A DNA stretch of 64,000 nt from Polytrichum commune (taxonomy: Eukaryota > Streptophyta > Polytrichopsida > Polytrichales > Polytrichaceae): assembly GCA_950295325.1 (NCBI GenBank), contig OX485808.1:1366501-1430500 (forward strand), read 5' to 3'. How positions within the stretch are numbered: position 1 is the first letter of the stretch; each line of letters opens with the position of its first letter. This document shows, one piece after another, positions 1-12,297 of the stretch. The translations under genes and the position numbers were made by a program. Under the pieces are notes generated by a model, which worked only from the letters and a program-made list of their open reading frames with translations, was not told where the DNA came from and made no database searches.

Positions 1-119
1 CAGACCAGTAAATGATTATATACACAAACACAGTCAATGAAACAGACCAGTGCATATAACCACCTTCTTAGTGTTAAGGTCATCAACTAGTTCAAATGCA
101 TTCAAGAATGAACACTGAC

Positions 120-3100
120 CTTGCAGATACCATAAAGGCTGCACAAGATGAGCTGGTCAATGTGTCGGTTGAAGAAAAGGCTTGTTTCATGATGCAAGGC
201 ATGTTGCACTACACGGTATACTTGTTCTGCAATCTGGTGGGACTGCTGAAGGCGGTCACACAAGTTCCGTATTCTCACAGCAGCCAACTTCATCACCTGA
301 TCACATGTATCACATACACAAGTGAGCTACCTGGATCTCCATTACTAGCTACAACCACCAGAAACTGTCATAAATAGCAAGGCGTGGGCAAGCTTGCAGA
401 TTCAGTACAAAAACTTGAGAACCCTCGCTAACATGTTCTATATTTTTTAGTGGCATTGCTCAGCATTGATTACAAGCTCTCCAACAACATGAAAATTGGA
501 TAAACCTCGAAAGAGATGAATGGCTTATAACAGGCCAATTGGAAGTGAAGCATGTAACAAGGACTGCACCTTTTGGAAAAACACATTTATACATGTCTCT
601 GCACAAGTCTCCCCTCCTGCATGAGGATTTGGCCTTTGAGGACTGCGCCAAGCATGACAAACAGTCAGGAACAAGCACAATAACGCTACTTAGCCTTTCC
701 TTACTCCTATGTTAGCAACAAACTCATCAGGAGAATAAGAAAAATCCCAACATTATTTTAAAGCATTGACTTCTACAGTTCAATAAGAAGTTGACTCAAC
801 AGAAGTAATTTCACCAAACAAGAGAAACAGAAACAGAAATAGAAATAATTGCATAATCTGCAAGTGAGCAGTTGGGGTCCAGATGTAAAGATCACTAGAT
901 TCTGCAGTCACTCAAACAATACATGCCAATGACTTACCTGGCAAATGCTGGTAGCAAAGGGGGCACTAAACGACTTCTTTGGGGGGAGTTGAATGCTGTA
1001 AAAGCTGATGGCCCTCTAACTGGTGACATGAAACTTGCAGGCCCAGCTTGGTCAACACCTGTAGCATTTCCATTGGCTTTAACTGGTGTCGCAGACACAT
1101 GTCTAGCCGGAGACAGTGGACCTCCTGCTAAATCCCCTGCAGAAATTAATAATAAAGGTGAGAAACTAGAAACAGGATTCTTCTAGAACATGAGTATTCC
1201 AAACCAAGTAAACAATATTCTGAATTACACGTAAAGGCAGCACTGACAGATAATACCAGGAAGATCCAATCCAAAAACTACTCCAATAGAAGAAAATAAT
1301 CAAGGACCTGAAAAAATCCAGAAGAAAAAAGAGAACTGTAATATGGAGAAAAAAACATCTTGAGAATACATACATACAATTACATTGAACTGAGACCACT
1401 GATTTAGACATGACTGACTTTCAAGCAATACATCAAGGACAGAAAACCCCAAGCCCATGCAGTACACTAGGCATTATATGGTGACCTGCAGGGCAAGACT
1501 ACCTTCAAAACTATCAAAAGCAACAGGCATTCTCACTTCAAGTTCGTATCCTATAACTGATTTAATTTTTTTACTGTACTCTGATATATCTATTGCAACT
1601 TTCAGTAAACACAACTGAGAAGTTCAATCATCCACATCATCTCACCTTCTGCACCCTCCATTTTGCAAGGTGCAGCCAATCTTGATGCTGATGAGGAATT
1701 ATGTTGTAAGCTCAGGTTGTCTAAAGAAGGCATGGGTTCTGCCATCAAATTCATGCGATTGATCTCTGAAGCAAGATTTGGCTTTGCAATAATAAGTGAA
1801 TTGTACATTGACGAGCCTCTTTCCCATGCCATACTCTCCAGTAATCTCTCTTCTATAGAGTTCAGATGTCGCTTCAGTTCACGAGGAAGCTCCTCATGCC
1901 TAACAAAGCTTTCAATAACTTTACTCAAATCAAAAGCTGTTATTCCTGTTGGCTCCAGCACAGCAGGAAATGTCATTGTCACGGTCTTGTGGGTAGCTAG
2001 AACAAGCTCAGCTGAGCATGCAATCATGCACCGGTGGAATCTTTCATTAGGGAGAAAGAGAAGGTTTTTGCAGCGTAGCCTCTGGAATTCTGCCTTACAC
2101 ATGCTCCCAAGGACCTTGTAATATAACTTCAAAGCTTCTAGCCTGCGCTGCTCAGCCCATGTGCTATCTATAGCTCCAGCGTCTCCATCCCCACGCCAAT
2201 TTCCTATCCGGAAAATAGATTCCAATAATACATTTGCTCTATATTTAACATCAGCTGCAATGTTTCGGTCACATGACTGAAAGAATCCCTGCAGCTCTGG
2301 AGAAGGCTCTGCTGGCAGAGGAGCTATCATTGTGCGAAGCCACTTTGCAGTGGTCATGGTAACGCTAACAGGAGTAGGAGGGGGTTTGCTGCTGTTAGCT
2401 GCCAGTGATCCTCCAGGCCTCACAGGGGATGAGCATGGGGAGTGGCAGGGAGATGAAGGCGATGCTCCTGAGGAGACTGCAGGACCATGCACTGGTGATG
2501 ATATTGAATCATGTTTCCTCTGCATTGGGCAACACCACTGTCAGCCACACCAAAAAGCTTCTCAACTCCAGCTGAAGAAGATGCTGATATACATAAATCC
2601 TCCAAACCAAGACGTATGCATGATACTAAAACACAATATTTACCTTGATTGCAAGAATGTAGATGATACCATAAAAAAATGTAACTGATGTACAACAGAA
2701 ATGCTGTAAATTGAAGTGGATGGAATTGATGTGATGAGAATTGATGGGAAGGGATTCAGGTGAAGGGAATTGTTGTGAAGGGAAATGGTGGAAATCTATA
2801 CGAAGACAGTTTGTCAAACAGCCCTGGGGATAATCACATTGACTGTCAAATCTGCCAAAAAGATACTAAAGGGAGTCGCTAAAGAGAAAAGAGGTACGAA
2901 AGAGGTTACACTTGATTGTCAAATTTGTAATGAATATAATCACATAGGATCACCAAATCAAGGTTAGTTTGTTTCAGCAAGAACATCAGAAAATAAAACA
3001 ATGAGAAGTGGACCAGAAGCAATCAGGGAGTCAGACAACCAGATTAGTGATTTAAGGGATTTTGCAGTGGTTATTGAGCAGAATGGATCCTGGCTGAGGG

Positions 3101-6100
3101 GAAAAACATATTTAAAAGTGCCAATTGGCACACAAAGTCAGTCACAGAGAAGAGAATGTTGACACAGGCACCCAAGAGTGCAGAGATGCACCCAGCTCCA
3201 GGTAGGGAATGAATTTTTGTTCAGGATGACCTAGGTGAAAATGATTATGGATATAGATACCTTGACCCCAGAGACACTGGGAGTACCACCACTTGACACA
3301 GCTCCTATCAAACTGTCTTCACCATTAATGAACATCCGTTCATCAAGCTCCCCTCGACTATGATACCATTCATCATAATCTTTCTCCATAATAAGAAGAT
3401 GTGAGGTTAGAGCTTCATCCTCCATCAGACCCTCAAAGTGGGTTATGCCATCTGCAAACCAGTGAATAGATAAGTGCTACTCCCAGGAAAAGTTTGTGTG
3501 CCTCAATAAGCAGCCTACTCTACAGCAGAGACACCAGCAGCAGAAGAGTACACACATTGGATTAAAGAGAAGTCCAAGCACCTAGGTTTATCCCATGCAC
3601 TTGTTGAGCGTCACAAGCAGTCCCTTCTTTTGAAGGATTTTTGAGAAGATCCTTTATCATTCTATTGAGTTCCTCAACCATGCGAACCACATCCTCCTCT
3701 GAAGCATGGTACATAAGGCACAGTGATCCGACCAAGTTCACCCCATCTGGAGTCCTCTTTGCTGTTTGTGAACATAACATACGCTGGATCAGAAGTAGTC
3801 ACTAGTAATCAACACTGGAACATCTCCTAGCACATGAATATCATTTGAATTGTATTAATTGTATAATTCAAATGGAAAAGAAACTTTACCAAACTTTGTT
3901 TTATCATCAAAGGAGAACCTCCTCAAAGGCACTGGTGTATGAATAATTAGGATAATCTGCAAAATACAAGGGGAGACATGTCACTGAGATTGAAAGGCAC
4001 AACATTCCAGTTTGATAAATAGCAATTGGCTTCTGAATTTTGCATGCAGGATTTAGCATCTCTCTGATTGTCACATTACTGTGATCCAAGTCGTTGACCC
4101 GGTAATTATGGCAATGGATACTAATTCATACAGTTCTGATGCCTGAAAACAATATCAACTTTACAGCTGAGAAAAAGAAGGCTGCCCAAAAGCATGGTAT
4201 AGGGCTTGTCTACTTACAATAACAGCCAAAAGCCCATTAGTGCAGGTAACCAGATCGGTGAAGTGGCTCAGAATGTGCATGCGAAGTGCCAGGAATAGCA
4301 TCCAACCAAAGCGCATGTGAACAGGAAGAGGGGGATCGCCACTGCCTCCTGAAGATGAGCCGTTGGCACTTCTAGAAGGAGTTTCAGGAAAAATAAAAAG
4401 TTCTTGATATAGTCGTTTATAATAACTGCAAACAGTTTTACAAAATATATCTCAGATTGACAATAATTATTTTAGAAGAGATATTTTGAAGGTGGAGAAG
4501 CGGTCCTGAAATCACCTGATCAGCTACATAGTGGATTGCCATAAAAACAGTTTGACACACAAAAAAGATGGATTTTAATTGGCTTGCTCAAATTACTAGA
4601 TTCATATTGCTGGATACAAATTGTTCACTTCAGAATGTATTCCCAGGTTAAAAGATGCTGCATGGGAAGCAACTTACTTGAAAAGTACCATCAAGTGGAC
4701 GAAATTAGCTTGAACCTCCTTCACCTGTTTACATGGCCACAATCTAAAAATGTCACACCTACTGTCCAACAGGAAGCTAAGCCACAAGAGCACTCTGCGT
4801 TAATAGTCCAGATGCTTCACCCTAATCGGTACCTGAAGTCTTCTTTCCCAATCATCTCCGTAGGGAGTCTTCAAAATTGGGCCCGCCTTTGCAAGAAACT
4901 GAGGAAGCTCCTTGAAAAATTCGACCACACTGTCACCACCACAGAAGATGCTTCATCAAGCTCACATAATGACTGCAAGTGACAAGAGCGTCACTTGCAG
5001 AATTGAGTCCACATACAACATTTCACAATGACCATAAGCAAGCCACAAAGTCCACAGTGTAGTTATGACAATTTCTACAGGTAGATCAACTGATCAAAAG
5101 CCAATAAAAACTCACTCTTGACTGACTTAATTTTATCCAAGAGGACAAAGGTGAGCTCACAATTGAGGCAGATAATTTTGGCACACAACAAACTGAGATT
5201 CTCCTTCAAACAGTGAAGTGAAACTAGAGCTATAATGTAGCCTGACTACACAAATATATATATATTGGCAGCCTTAGAACTTCATAACTTTTACTCGCTA
5301 AACCAGCTCGTCAAAGAGATGGGAGGAAGCGAGAACACGCACCTAAGCTTTGTCTCTCGCAAGAGTTGCGAAAGAGTGAACCCTGCAGGACAATCGATAT
5401 CGAGTTTGTCTCCTTGGTTGTCATCTCTGTCTCCTCCTGCAGAGCCTCCATTGCTCAACCTTCTCAGGACATAAAGGACACAGGCACTCCAGAGACGCTC
5501 TGTCTCTTCCACCTGAAAGAGAAAGAAGGTCCTCATCACTATTTAAATAGCACATATTAATAGAGCTCAGAAATGACGTCTCATAGAACTAAACCAATGC
5601 CTAGTAACTGTCCAAAAACGTACAAAAATCAAAACCATTCCAAATGAAGTAACCATATCTTGGACAATCACCAATGCAAAATAAAGGTTCAGTGGACTTA
5701 CGGTGCCAGTTCCAATAGTACCAATATTGGCCAACAGAAGTGGTTTGCTCTCTCTGAAGAGCTGCAACGCTTGTGCTGCTGTTTTCTCGTCCAGGCAGAG
5801 ACCTTGCTGCTTATAGCCAAAAGCATTTTCTTTGAGCCTCTTAATCAATAACATCAAAAGATGCACGGCTCTCTACAAATACTAGCTCTTACATCATCAA
5901 CTTCTAAATAACAAGATCAAGGTTAATAGCAGCCAATAGTGACCTCCTTCTCCCTACCATAAGTCAGGTACTTTCGTCCAGTCGGACGTACTTTCTTACA
6001 GACTCTGTTAACTACTAAAATCCCTGGACAATGGCGCTTAATAATTTAGAAAGGCGCCAGGAAGAGGACACCGACGGACATGACAACGTCCTACCAAATA

Positions 6101-6779
6101 AGCCTAATAATGATCAAGTGTTTTGGTCAGAAACAGGCATCTAATACAAGCCGTCGCATACAGCCTCGGAAATCTGAGAACTTAAGACGCTCTGAGAAGA
6201 GTGATATCGGACAGAAAATGCGATGCCTAACCTCAAAAGAATAATTGCTACAACTCTCCTTGTAGCATTTTCCCGCCTAACAAAATTTATCACCTGTTCC
6301 ATAAGCTTTTTAACCGTATCGAACCTATCTACAAAGGAAGACCAGGAACCCGGTGTCACAAGACTGCACAGCGGCCAGGAATATGAAGCGTCAGCGGCAG
6401 AATCTTCGATTAAACTTGGAGAAATGTTAGAAGATAAAAACGTGGCCAATTATATACGCGCTAAGAAAAAAAAGTCCGGGCGTCCTACCTCACAAAGCTT
6501 CTTGAAACGGGGCTCCAACCCATCAATAAATACTTGCAAGTGCCCTTTGCTTCTTATTTTGGTCTCTGAACCGTTTGCAGTCGGAACTCCTCCCATCGAC
6601 CCTTGCCGAGGTTGGCTGCCGGTGTCAGTCTCGTCATCAACTATCTCCTTCTTGCATGTTCGTAAGGGGGATTTCCTCTTCGGCTGTGAACTTTCAGACT
6701 TGAGAGGGGAGTGTCTCTCCTCGACCTCTTTGTGACAGTCGCCACCATTGTCCATGTCCACGTCCTGTGCCTCCAGCAT
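120..6779 (-). CDS. RBR: Retinoblastoma-related protein (RBR), 13 exons, 3' end beyond window
   Basis: RBR is the plant pocket protein that binds E2F/DP factors and LxCxE partners in the nucleus and restrains the G1/S transition. Exons, in transcript order: 6489-6779, 5702-5839, 5343-5512, 4833-4929, 4678-4724, 4218-4425, 3890-3956, 3582-3761, 3261-3451, 1646-2519, 938-1136, 570-642, 120-296. Every junction uses GT/AG and keeps phase, giving 904 codons. Recognisable blocks are the N-terminal domain ([36 protein letters not shown]-type [22 protein letters not shown]), DLDER-like [16 protein letters not shown] near residue 440, pocket A from about residue 516 ([14 protein letters not shown]), an SP-rich linker, and the start of pocket B ([16 protein letters not shown], then KLAAVRI and [16 protein letters not shown]). 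The start is the first ATG in the open frame, at 6779, because a TGA lies upstream of codon TTG 6833. The missing part is the rest of pocket B and the C-terminus. The SP sites in the linker after residue 464 fit CDK regulation, as known for the family. Confidence 0.96.
5840..6488 (-). other. RBR intron 1 (with an E2F-site match)
   Basis: This 649-base intron lies between codon-phase-0 exons 1 and 2. The donor is GTAGGA after the codons for KLCE and the acceptor is GATTAAG before RLKENAFGY. The 102-codon open frame on the minus strand inside it has no RBR similarity and is not needed to join the flanking exons, so I treat it as intron. Confidence 0.75.
6268..6277 (+). promoter_or_regulatory. 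E2F-type site in RBR intron 1
   Basis: The plus strand reads TTTTCCCGCC, which contains TTTCCCGC, an exact match to the E2F consensus TTTSSCGC. It sits within intron 1 of RBR, about 500 bases downstream of the start codon. E2F control of RBR genes is known in plants; binding here is inferred. Confidence 0.5.
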
Positions 6780-7690
6780 TTTGATCGGAGAAGAAGCAAG
6801 TTCTTGGACCTCCTCTACTCTTACTGGATTCAATCATTGGCTGCCCTTCTCATGTTGAAAATATATGCACCACTCTGTCACATGTAAAACTGAGCAGAAG
6901 ACAGAAGGTATAAGGCCCTGGAACATCCTTCTATCCGGAAGCACACAACAGATAATATCAGCAATGACGATTTTCACACGCTCACCAGGGATACAAGATT
7001 TTCAGTGATTGACTAACTACTAAGCCAGAAACATTTCCGTAGCCCCTTTGGGAATGCAAACTACTAACCTACGCTTCCACTCCTCGCTGCTTAAAAAGTC
7101 CTACAACTCGATCAAATATAACGCAAGCGCACGGATGCTCATTGATCGCATTCAAGCACCCGGGTCAACATACTCGCCCGTTCTCCACCTTGAACGATAA
7201 CCAATACCAAAACCAAAACTAAAACTACTACAACTAAAAAACTCCGCCAGAAGAATCACTCCCACAGTAGACCTTCTGACGTCGTTAAACAACAGAAATC
7301 AAAACACAGACGTTTAAGGAGCCACGAAACGCATTGGCACGAAATGCTAGAAGGCGCAGCAGTCAGATTGCGGGAATCATAGACCACCTGGCAAACGACG
7401 AATGACCAGAGGCGCATAAACAGTCCATAACAGCCGCAGAGAAGCAACTTAGAGGCATGCTGCGCGCAATCACGAGATGGAGGACCAGAAACCACATGGA
7501 GAAAATGAATCCTAGCTCGCGAAAAATGAACAATAGAAGCAGAAAATCGTGGCTATGGCGGGACATCGAAGAGCCAAGTGCAAGGGTTTGCTCGAAAGCT
7601 TCTCGGGGAACACCCAGAGACAACCGAGATACCCTGCCTTACCCTGACTGGCACCTACCCTGGTGCGCCTAAAACATCCCAAAACGCCGA
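6780..7690 (-). promoter_or_regulatory. RBR 5' flank: probable 5' UTR and promoter
   Basis: This is the sequence directly upstream of the RBR start codon. Several short open frames occur on both strands but none matches a known protein. No clear TATA box was identified. Composition rises in GC from about 7,250 onward, leading to the GC-rich block at 7,680-7,800. Confidence 0.45.
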
Positions 7691-7699
7691 CCTCCCAGG

Positions 7700-7707
7700 G
7701 CGGGAAA
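7700..7707 (-). promoter_or_regulatory. E2F-type site in RBR upstream region
   Basis: The plus strand reads GCGGGAAA, the reverse complement of TTTCCCGC, an exact E2F consensus match. It lies about 920 bases upstream of the RBR start codon, in a GC-rich block. Together with the intron 1 site it suggests feedback control of RBR by its own E2F partners. Confidence 0.5.
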
Positions 7708-7796
7708 CGAAAGGCCCGACCCGGCCGGTGGGCGGGGACACCCGCTGGACCCGCGCCCGGCCCCGTTCCCAGCCCCGCGTCAGGCTGTTCCCATGT

Positions 7797-7872
7797 GGGG
7801 GTCACGGGATCGAACCCGTGTGGTGACAGCATTAGGAGTTGTTTTAGCTTACCAGCTATGTAGCCAAACATG
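7797..7872 (-). tRNA. tRNA-like sequence (pseudo-tRNA or SINE head)
   Basis: On the minus strand there is a B-box-like GGTTCGATCCC inside a hairpin (CACGG/CCGTG). About 50 bases upstream is an A-box-like TGGCTACATAG with one mismatch to the TRGYNNARNNG consensus. The spacing is compatible with a tRNA, but I cannot close a good acceptor stem and the anticodon stem has a mismatch with C in place of the usual U33. A decayed tRNA, or the head of a SINE, is more likely than a working tRNA. Confidence 0.35.
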
Positions 7873-8910
7873 TGCCGTTAAGGGTTTAATAGCCCTAGGC
7901 TGACTAGCTATTGTGGTACCTACTTCTGGACCCTATGGCCGCCCAACAAAATGCCTTTCTGCTCTATTTTCCGTGTGGTCTCGCCGTAGTACTTCTAAAG
8001 GACGGTCTTGTTTCGTGGCCACTTATACCAAATTATGGACTAGGTTATTGGACATAACCATTTTGCCCCTCCCCCCCCCCCCCGCGTGGGAGGGGGGCCT
8101 CCGATTGTGGAGATCAATGGTCTAAATTGAGGGCGGGAGTTATACTTCAAGAGAGCCATCCTCTATCCCAATCCTTGAATGTCACCTTGGGTGGCAAATA
8201 TTATGGTCATTATGTTGGAGAGAGGGGTTTATATGTGTAGAGAGAGAGAGAGAGATGTGACCAATGATTCTTGAGGGTCATCTTGTTCAACTTCCTGAAC
8301 TTTGATATGACATTTCCTGAATTTCAATAATGACGGATTGGTATAACAAATGAGGGGATGGTATTAATATGTAATGACAATTGTTGGTATTGTGGGCATT
8401 GTTTATTGATTCCACTCGGATTGTGCTAGCTCGCCCGGGTTGGTTGTATTTTGGGCTCTTTTGCAATTGAATTTTCAATTGAAAACAATTGTTGGTATTG
8501 AAGAACTTACCAAACTGGTAGCCAATTTGTGAAACCATCGCACTAATACATTAGTCAAATGATATCAAATACATGTGATGCAAGTTTAACACTAGTGGCA
8601 ATCAATATGCATAGGGAGGGGGTACAATGGGGAGTATTGTAGCCTACCTTACCGAGGGAGTGTAGAGGAGTGTTAAATTACAATTCTCGTATTAGATCTT
8701 ATGAGGATGCAACAAATATGATGCAACATGCAACCTCTTTTGAGTTTGTTACATAGGCTTATGGCAAAAAAATTGGGTGCATATGAACCATGTTATCAAA
8801 GCCAATGGTAAGTGCATTTGAGCAACTTGGATAACTTTGAAGTTCACGATAATTGCCTTGTTGTCCTCTGCTTTGCCTCCTCAACCTATTTTTTATTCAT
8901 TATAGCAATG
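7873..8910. other. Intergenic, no gene seen
   Basis: AT-rich sequence without a convincing open frame. It holds a 13-base C run at 8071-8083 followed by a G-rich partner that could form a hairpin, and a short GA repeat at about 8239-8254. Confidence 0.6.
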
Positions 8911-9130
8911 TCCGGGGGATTTTTGGACATAATTGGAAGAGATCCTAGTATTTCCAAGTTCAACAGGTTACATGTTGTGGCCTTTCGGGTTTTTTTCTTT
9001 ATAGATCTGAGGTATATTCTCTATGTTCCTCCAAAACAATGGGTAATTTTCCCAGAGTCTTGAACTTCAACCGCTTATTTCTCAAACTTGACCGGTTTTG
9101 TAACTAGCGGTTGGTTCTCCCCATTCATTG
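8911..9130 (+). mobile_element. Family C dispersed element, copy 1
   Basis: It starts near AATGTCCGGGGGATTTTTGG and ends near GGTTCTCCCCATTCATTG, so the ends are imperfect inverted repeats. The interior shares long stretches with copies at 12,160, 42,650 and 50,020, including TTGAACTTCAACCG and TTTCTCAAACTTGACCGG. It has no coding capacity. The repeated ACCGGTT motif near the end resembles the subterminal repeats of CACTA-type elements, but the superfamily is uncertain. Confidence 0.6.
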
Positions 9131-11055
9131 TATTCTACTTGTCTTTTGTAATTGCCTCTTATAACAAACACTTCTTAATTTATAGCTGAGGTAGGAAGTA
9201 TGTCACTCAAATTGATCCTTCCCTTGTTTAGAAGGAGGTGTGAAAAGATATAATGTTATACCATTCATCGACATTTGATCAAGGATAGGCTACAACATAC
9301 TTTCCTAAGCACTTCGAGTGATTTTTATTTATACCTATGATGCCTTGCTCTTGATTGGTAAGACTTTAACTTCTTTAGGTGTACTTCTACACCTAAGTTG
9401 GCAAGTCTATTGTGGCTTCATTCGCTCCTTGGATGGTTTGATATTAACCTCAAACCCAACATGTTCATAGAATGTGATGAGAACTAATAGGAAGTTTTTG
9501 ACGAGAGTCAAGTTGACTCCACATCCGTTTGGCACCACATGTAACTTTGATCTCAAGATAATATAGAGAGCATCATGAATATTATATATAATAACCCAAA
9601 ATCACTTCAGCTTACACACATTACAATAATTTAGCCATTAAAATGAACACCTTTCCATTCTCAAGTGTTGTTCATTACATTACTCAACCAACGAGTAGTG
9701 TTCATGGGCCTTGCAATAGATTCGAGAATAAAGACTTTGAATGCCATAATCTCATTCCTTCAAACTAAATTTTAAGTTAGGACAATTGAAAACAATTCAC
9801 CAACCAAGTAATGTTATGCTCACACAACAACACAAGTTGTCATTCAACACCCAAAGATTACACACATACGAGCAAGGATTAAACCTAACATCTTGACATG
9901 ACATGTATCCATGAACGAGATTTTGATTAAGAGTTTTCATAAACAATTCACATCAAGGTATTATGGAACGAAATCGTGTCCTAAGGCTCAAACTAATCTA
10001 TATAAAACATAGTTTGAAATATTTAAAAAATATAATCATGTGTAGAAATAATGGTTGAAATATTGTATATTGCATAGAATCGTGTAATGCATTATATGTA
10101 ATTTTTTTGCATTTGTACCATATTTTCAATGGGCTTATTGACCAAAGAAGCTCTTGAAAGATTAAAGTTGTGTCAAAAAGGATTTATTTCAATTTTAAAA
10201 TGACTAAACACAAAACCAACCACAAAATAACTCAATTTTCTTGTCTCCAAAGCCCCGTTGAAGCCTTAGTGCCTTGAAGGGTTAATGAAATGCTCTTTGG
10301 CCTAGGCAAACATCCTTTAGTGTCATATAGAAGGTGGTGCATATTGTGGTGGTTATAATAGTATACATTTATTTTTTATTTTTTATGTGGAAAGAATTGA
10401 TTTAAGAAAATAGGGAGGTTATTGTGACATTGATCAGACTCCTAAGAGAGGCTATTCCAAAGGGGGGGGGGAACTTGCATTGGAGGCAAGAGAAGTTACC
10501 TTTACAAAGCACATCATTGACGCACCATTCACTAACAAACCCAACTTCAAAAGTTGTTTGGTTTTTACACTTTTGAATTTGGCAAGCTTTGTGATGCAAT
10601 TACTGTAAGAACACGTCCATTTGTTGTCAATACATCACTCTACAACGAGACAATGTTGGGTTTAGCCCCGGAGCTGAACCCACACACTAGGTCCAACCAC
10701 TATTATACCATTGGCGGGGTATGGAAAGCTATCATGGGCCTGCATAAGTTGGGTTCATTGCGGCCTAACTTTCAACTCCTCTATAAGAGGAAAAACTATC
10801 AACACCTCACAATCTTTGATCAAACAAGATCTCAACTTCAACCATTTCTATGTCAAGCCTTGTATATTGTAAGATATCGACTTTTAACACGAGACCCACA
10901 TTTTATGAAGCTCATATAGAGTGAACACGTGGAACATATAATGAGACCACTCCCCTCTTAAATAATGTAACTTGGTTAAGCACCCCTTTGTGTTTGCGTT
11001 TGGTGTACAACGTGTGATCATGCCCTAAGCCATGCCAATATGGACGGTGTCGCTC
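9131..11055. other. Intergenic with a family D repeat
   Basis: No host gene seen. The segment at about 9660-9800 (CATTACTCAACCAACGAG to AAATTTTAAGTTAGG) is a diverged copy of one at 59,060-59,195. A 10-base G run is at 10462-10471. The part at about 10,645-10,840 begins TGTTGGG and contains TATAAGAGG, which is LTR-like, but I found no partner LTR. Confidence 0.5.
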
Positions 11056-11058
11056 TAA

Positions 11059-11562
11059 GGGCCACTTCACACACGAGACCGAGAGCCAGTACCCAATACA
11101 CTTCAAGCATTCTCATTGGTGGAAAAGGCGGAGCCGGTCCAAGTTCGCTTCACACTACGCTCGAGGGACCAACAGAGTATGCAAATGGCAAGATGGATGT
11201 GTAAAGTCTACATGGATTCCTACATGGCATCCAATGGATCATGTTTCATGATCACTTGGACTATTTTCAAAAACCATGTCTTGGTAGTAGGCCTAACACA
11301 AATCCGGGAGACCATGGCACTCCAAACGCTCACAACCGTTGGTTCATTCTATTCTATCATGCGTGAAGACCCCGCATTAATAGAAATTCATTGAAATAGC
11401 ATTTGGTTGAGGGCCCGGTCACATACGAATTCACACTACACTTGAGGGTCCGTGACCACACTTCATGATCTTGGAGGTGATCTTGGGACGGCCTTTGGAC
11501 ACTTTCCGTTGGGCTCTCACACTTTCGTGGTCACGGCTCTTGGCTCGTGTGTGAAGTGGCCC
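11059..11562 (+). mobile_element. Harbinger-like MITE, family A copy 1
   Basis: This 504-base element has terminal inverted repeats starting GGGCCACTTCACACACGAG. It is flanked on both sides by TAA (11056-11058 and 11563-11565). The TWA target duplication and GGGCC-type ends are those of PIF/Harbinger non-autonomous elements. Two further copies in the window, at 13,620 and 41,899, share most of the interior. No transposase frame is present. Confidence 0.85.
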
Positions 11563-11609
11563 TAAGCTCTACGACAAATTTTGTGTCAGCTACCACAAAG
11601 GTTCCAAGA

Positions 11610-11627
11610 CCCTAAACCCTAAACCCT
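11610..11627 (-). repeat. Interstitial telomere-like repeat
   Basis: The plus strand reads CCCTAAACCCTAAACCCT, two and a half units of the Arabidopsis-type plant telomere repeat. It is too short and too embedded to be a chromosome end. Confidence 0.8.
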
Positions 11628-11725
11628 GTTTTTTCAAATGTTTTCTACCGTAATATTTTGTGTCATTGGAAAAATATAAACACACACATATGGTCACATC
11701 ACTACTTGGGAAGTTTTTGGGCATA

Positions 11726-12166
11726 CAGTCCACCCTCTATAAATGTTACACCTATAAGTGTAAACCCTCTCTAAATGTTAACTTTCTTCTACTCCCCACA
11801 TATTGCACACTATAAATGTTAACGTGTTAACTGTTAACAAAATGGTACTCCCTTCTTTGTAAATTTGACTCTATAAATGTTAACGAATGAAATACAACCA
11901 TGCATATGAATGAATCTCACCAAAGAACCATTGATTCATACTTCACCCGTGATTTGTAAGCTTGATATTGAATAAAGTTTTGATTGGGTTTGCAATTTTA
12001 TGAATGGTATTCTCTCACAAGGACTCTTCACGATTGCTTATATTTATAAATGTTAAGAATTGTATATTGCTCAAAAAAGTAATTTTATAATTGTTAATTG
12101 TTAACACCTCTATAAATGTTAACTTTGATCCACTCCCGAGGGTTAACATTTATAGAAGGTAGATTG
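11726..12166 (+). mobile_element. Emigrant/pogo-like MITE
   Basis: The left end starts CAGTCCACCCTCTATAAATG after TA, and the right end, read on the minus strand, starts CAATCTACCTTCTATAAATG, also next to TA. Plant pogo-like elements (Emigrant, Lemi1) have CAGT ends with a CCTCTATAAA motif and TA target duplications. CTATAAATGTTAAC is repeated several times inside, as expected of subterminal repeats. There is no coding frame. Confidence 0.65.
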
Positions 12167-12168
12167 TA

Positions 12169-12297
12169 TATAGTCGGTAAAGACCCTACTGACTCTAAAT
12201 CCAACCGGTGACATGTTGACATCTTCCGGGCGTGCTTTATTCATTCGAGGAATATTCCACATAGATTCCTCTAAAACAACCGGTAAGTCTCCCGAAG
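12169..12297 (+). mobile_element. Family C element, copy 2 (left part)
   Basis: Matches the first half of the family C copies (AACCGGTGACATGTTGACAT, then ATAGATTCCTCTAAAACAAC). It runs directly into the 88-base tandem array, which repeats the last part of the same element. Confidence 0.65.

Noticed and set aside
1..110. A further RBR exon at the left edge
   Set aside because: No acceptor and no pocket B sequence seen; this is the start of the next intron.
1663..2121. 152-codon plus-strand frame
   Set aside because: It is antisense to the RBR pocket A exon, whose sequence fits the family exactly.
4584..4982. 132-codon plus-strand frame
   Set aside because: Shadow of RBR exons 4 and 5, which are on the minus strand.
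6141..6449. 102-codon minus-strand frame in RBR intron 1
   Set aside because: Flanking exons join in phase without it, and it has no similarity to RBR.
7512..7871. 119-codon minus-strand frame over the GC-rich block
   Set aside because: Proline/glycine-rich product of GC-rich sequence overlapping the tRNA-like element; no family resemblance.
10645..10840. Solo LTR starting TGTTGGG with TATAAGAGG
   Set aside because: No matching second LTR, no clear CA end and no target duplication found.
11610..11627. Chromosome end
   Set aside because: Only two and a half telomere units, embedded in ordinary sequence.
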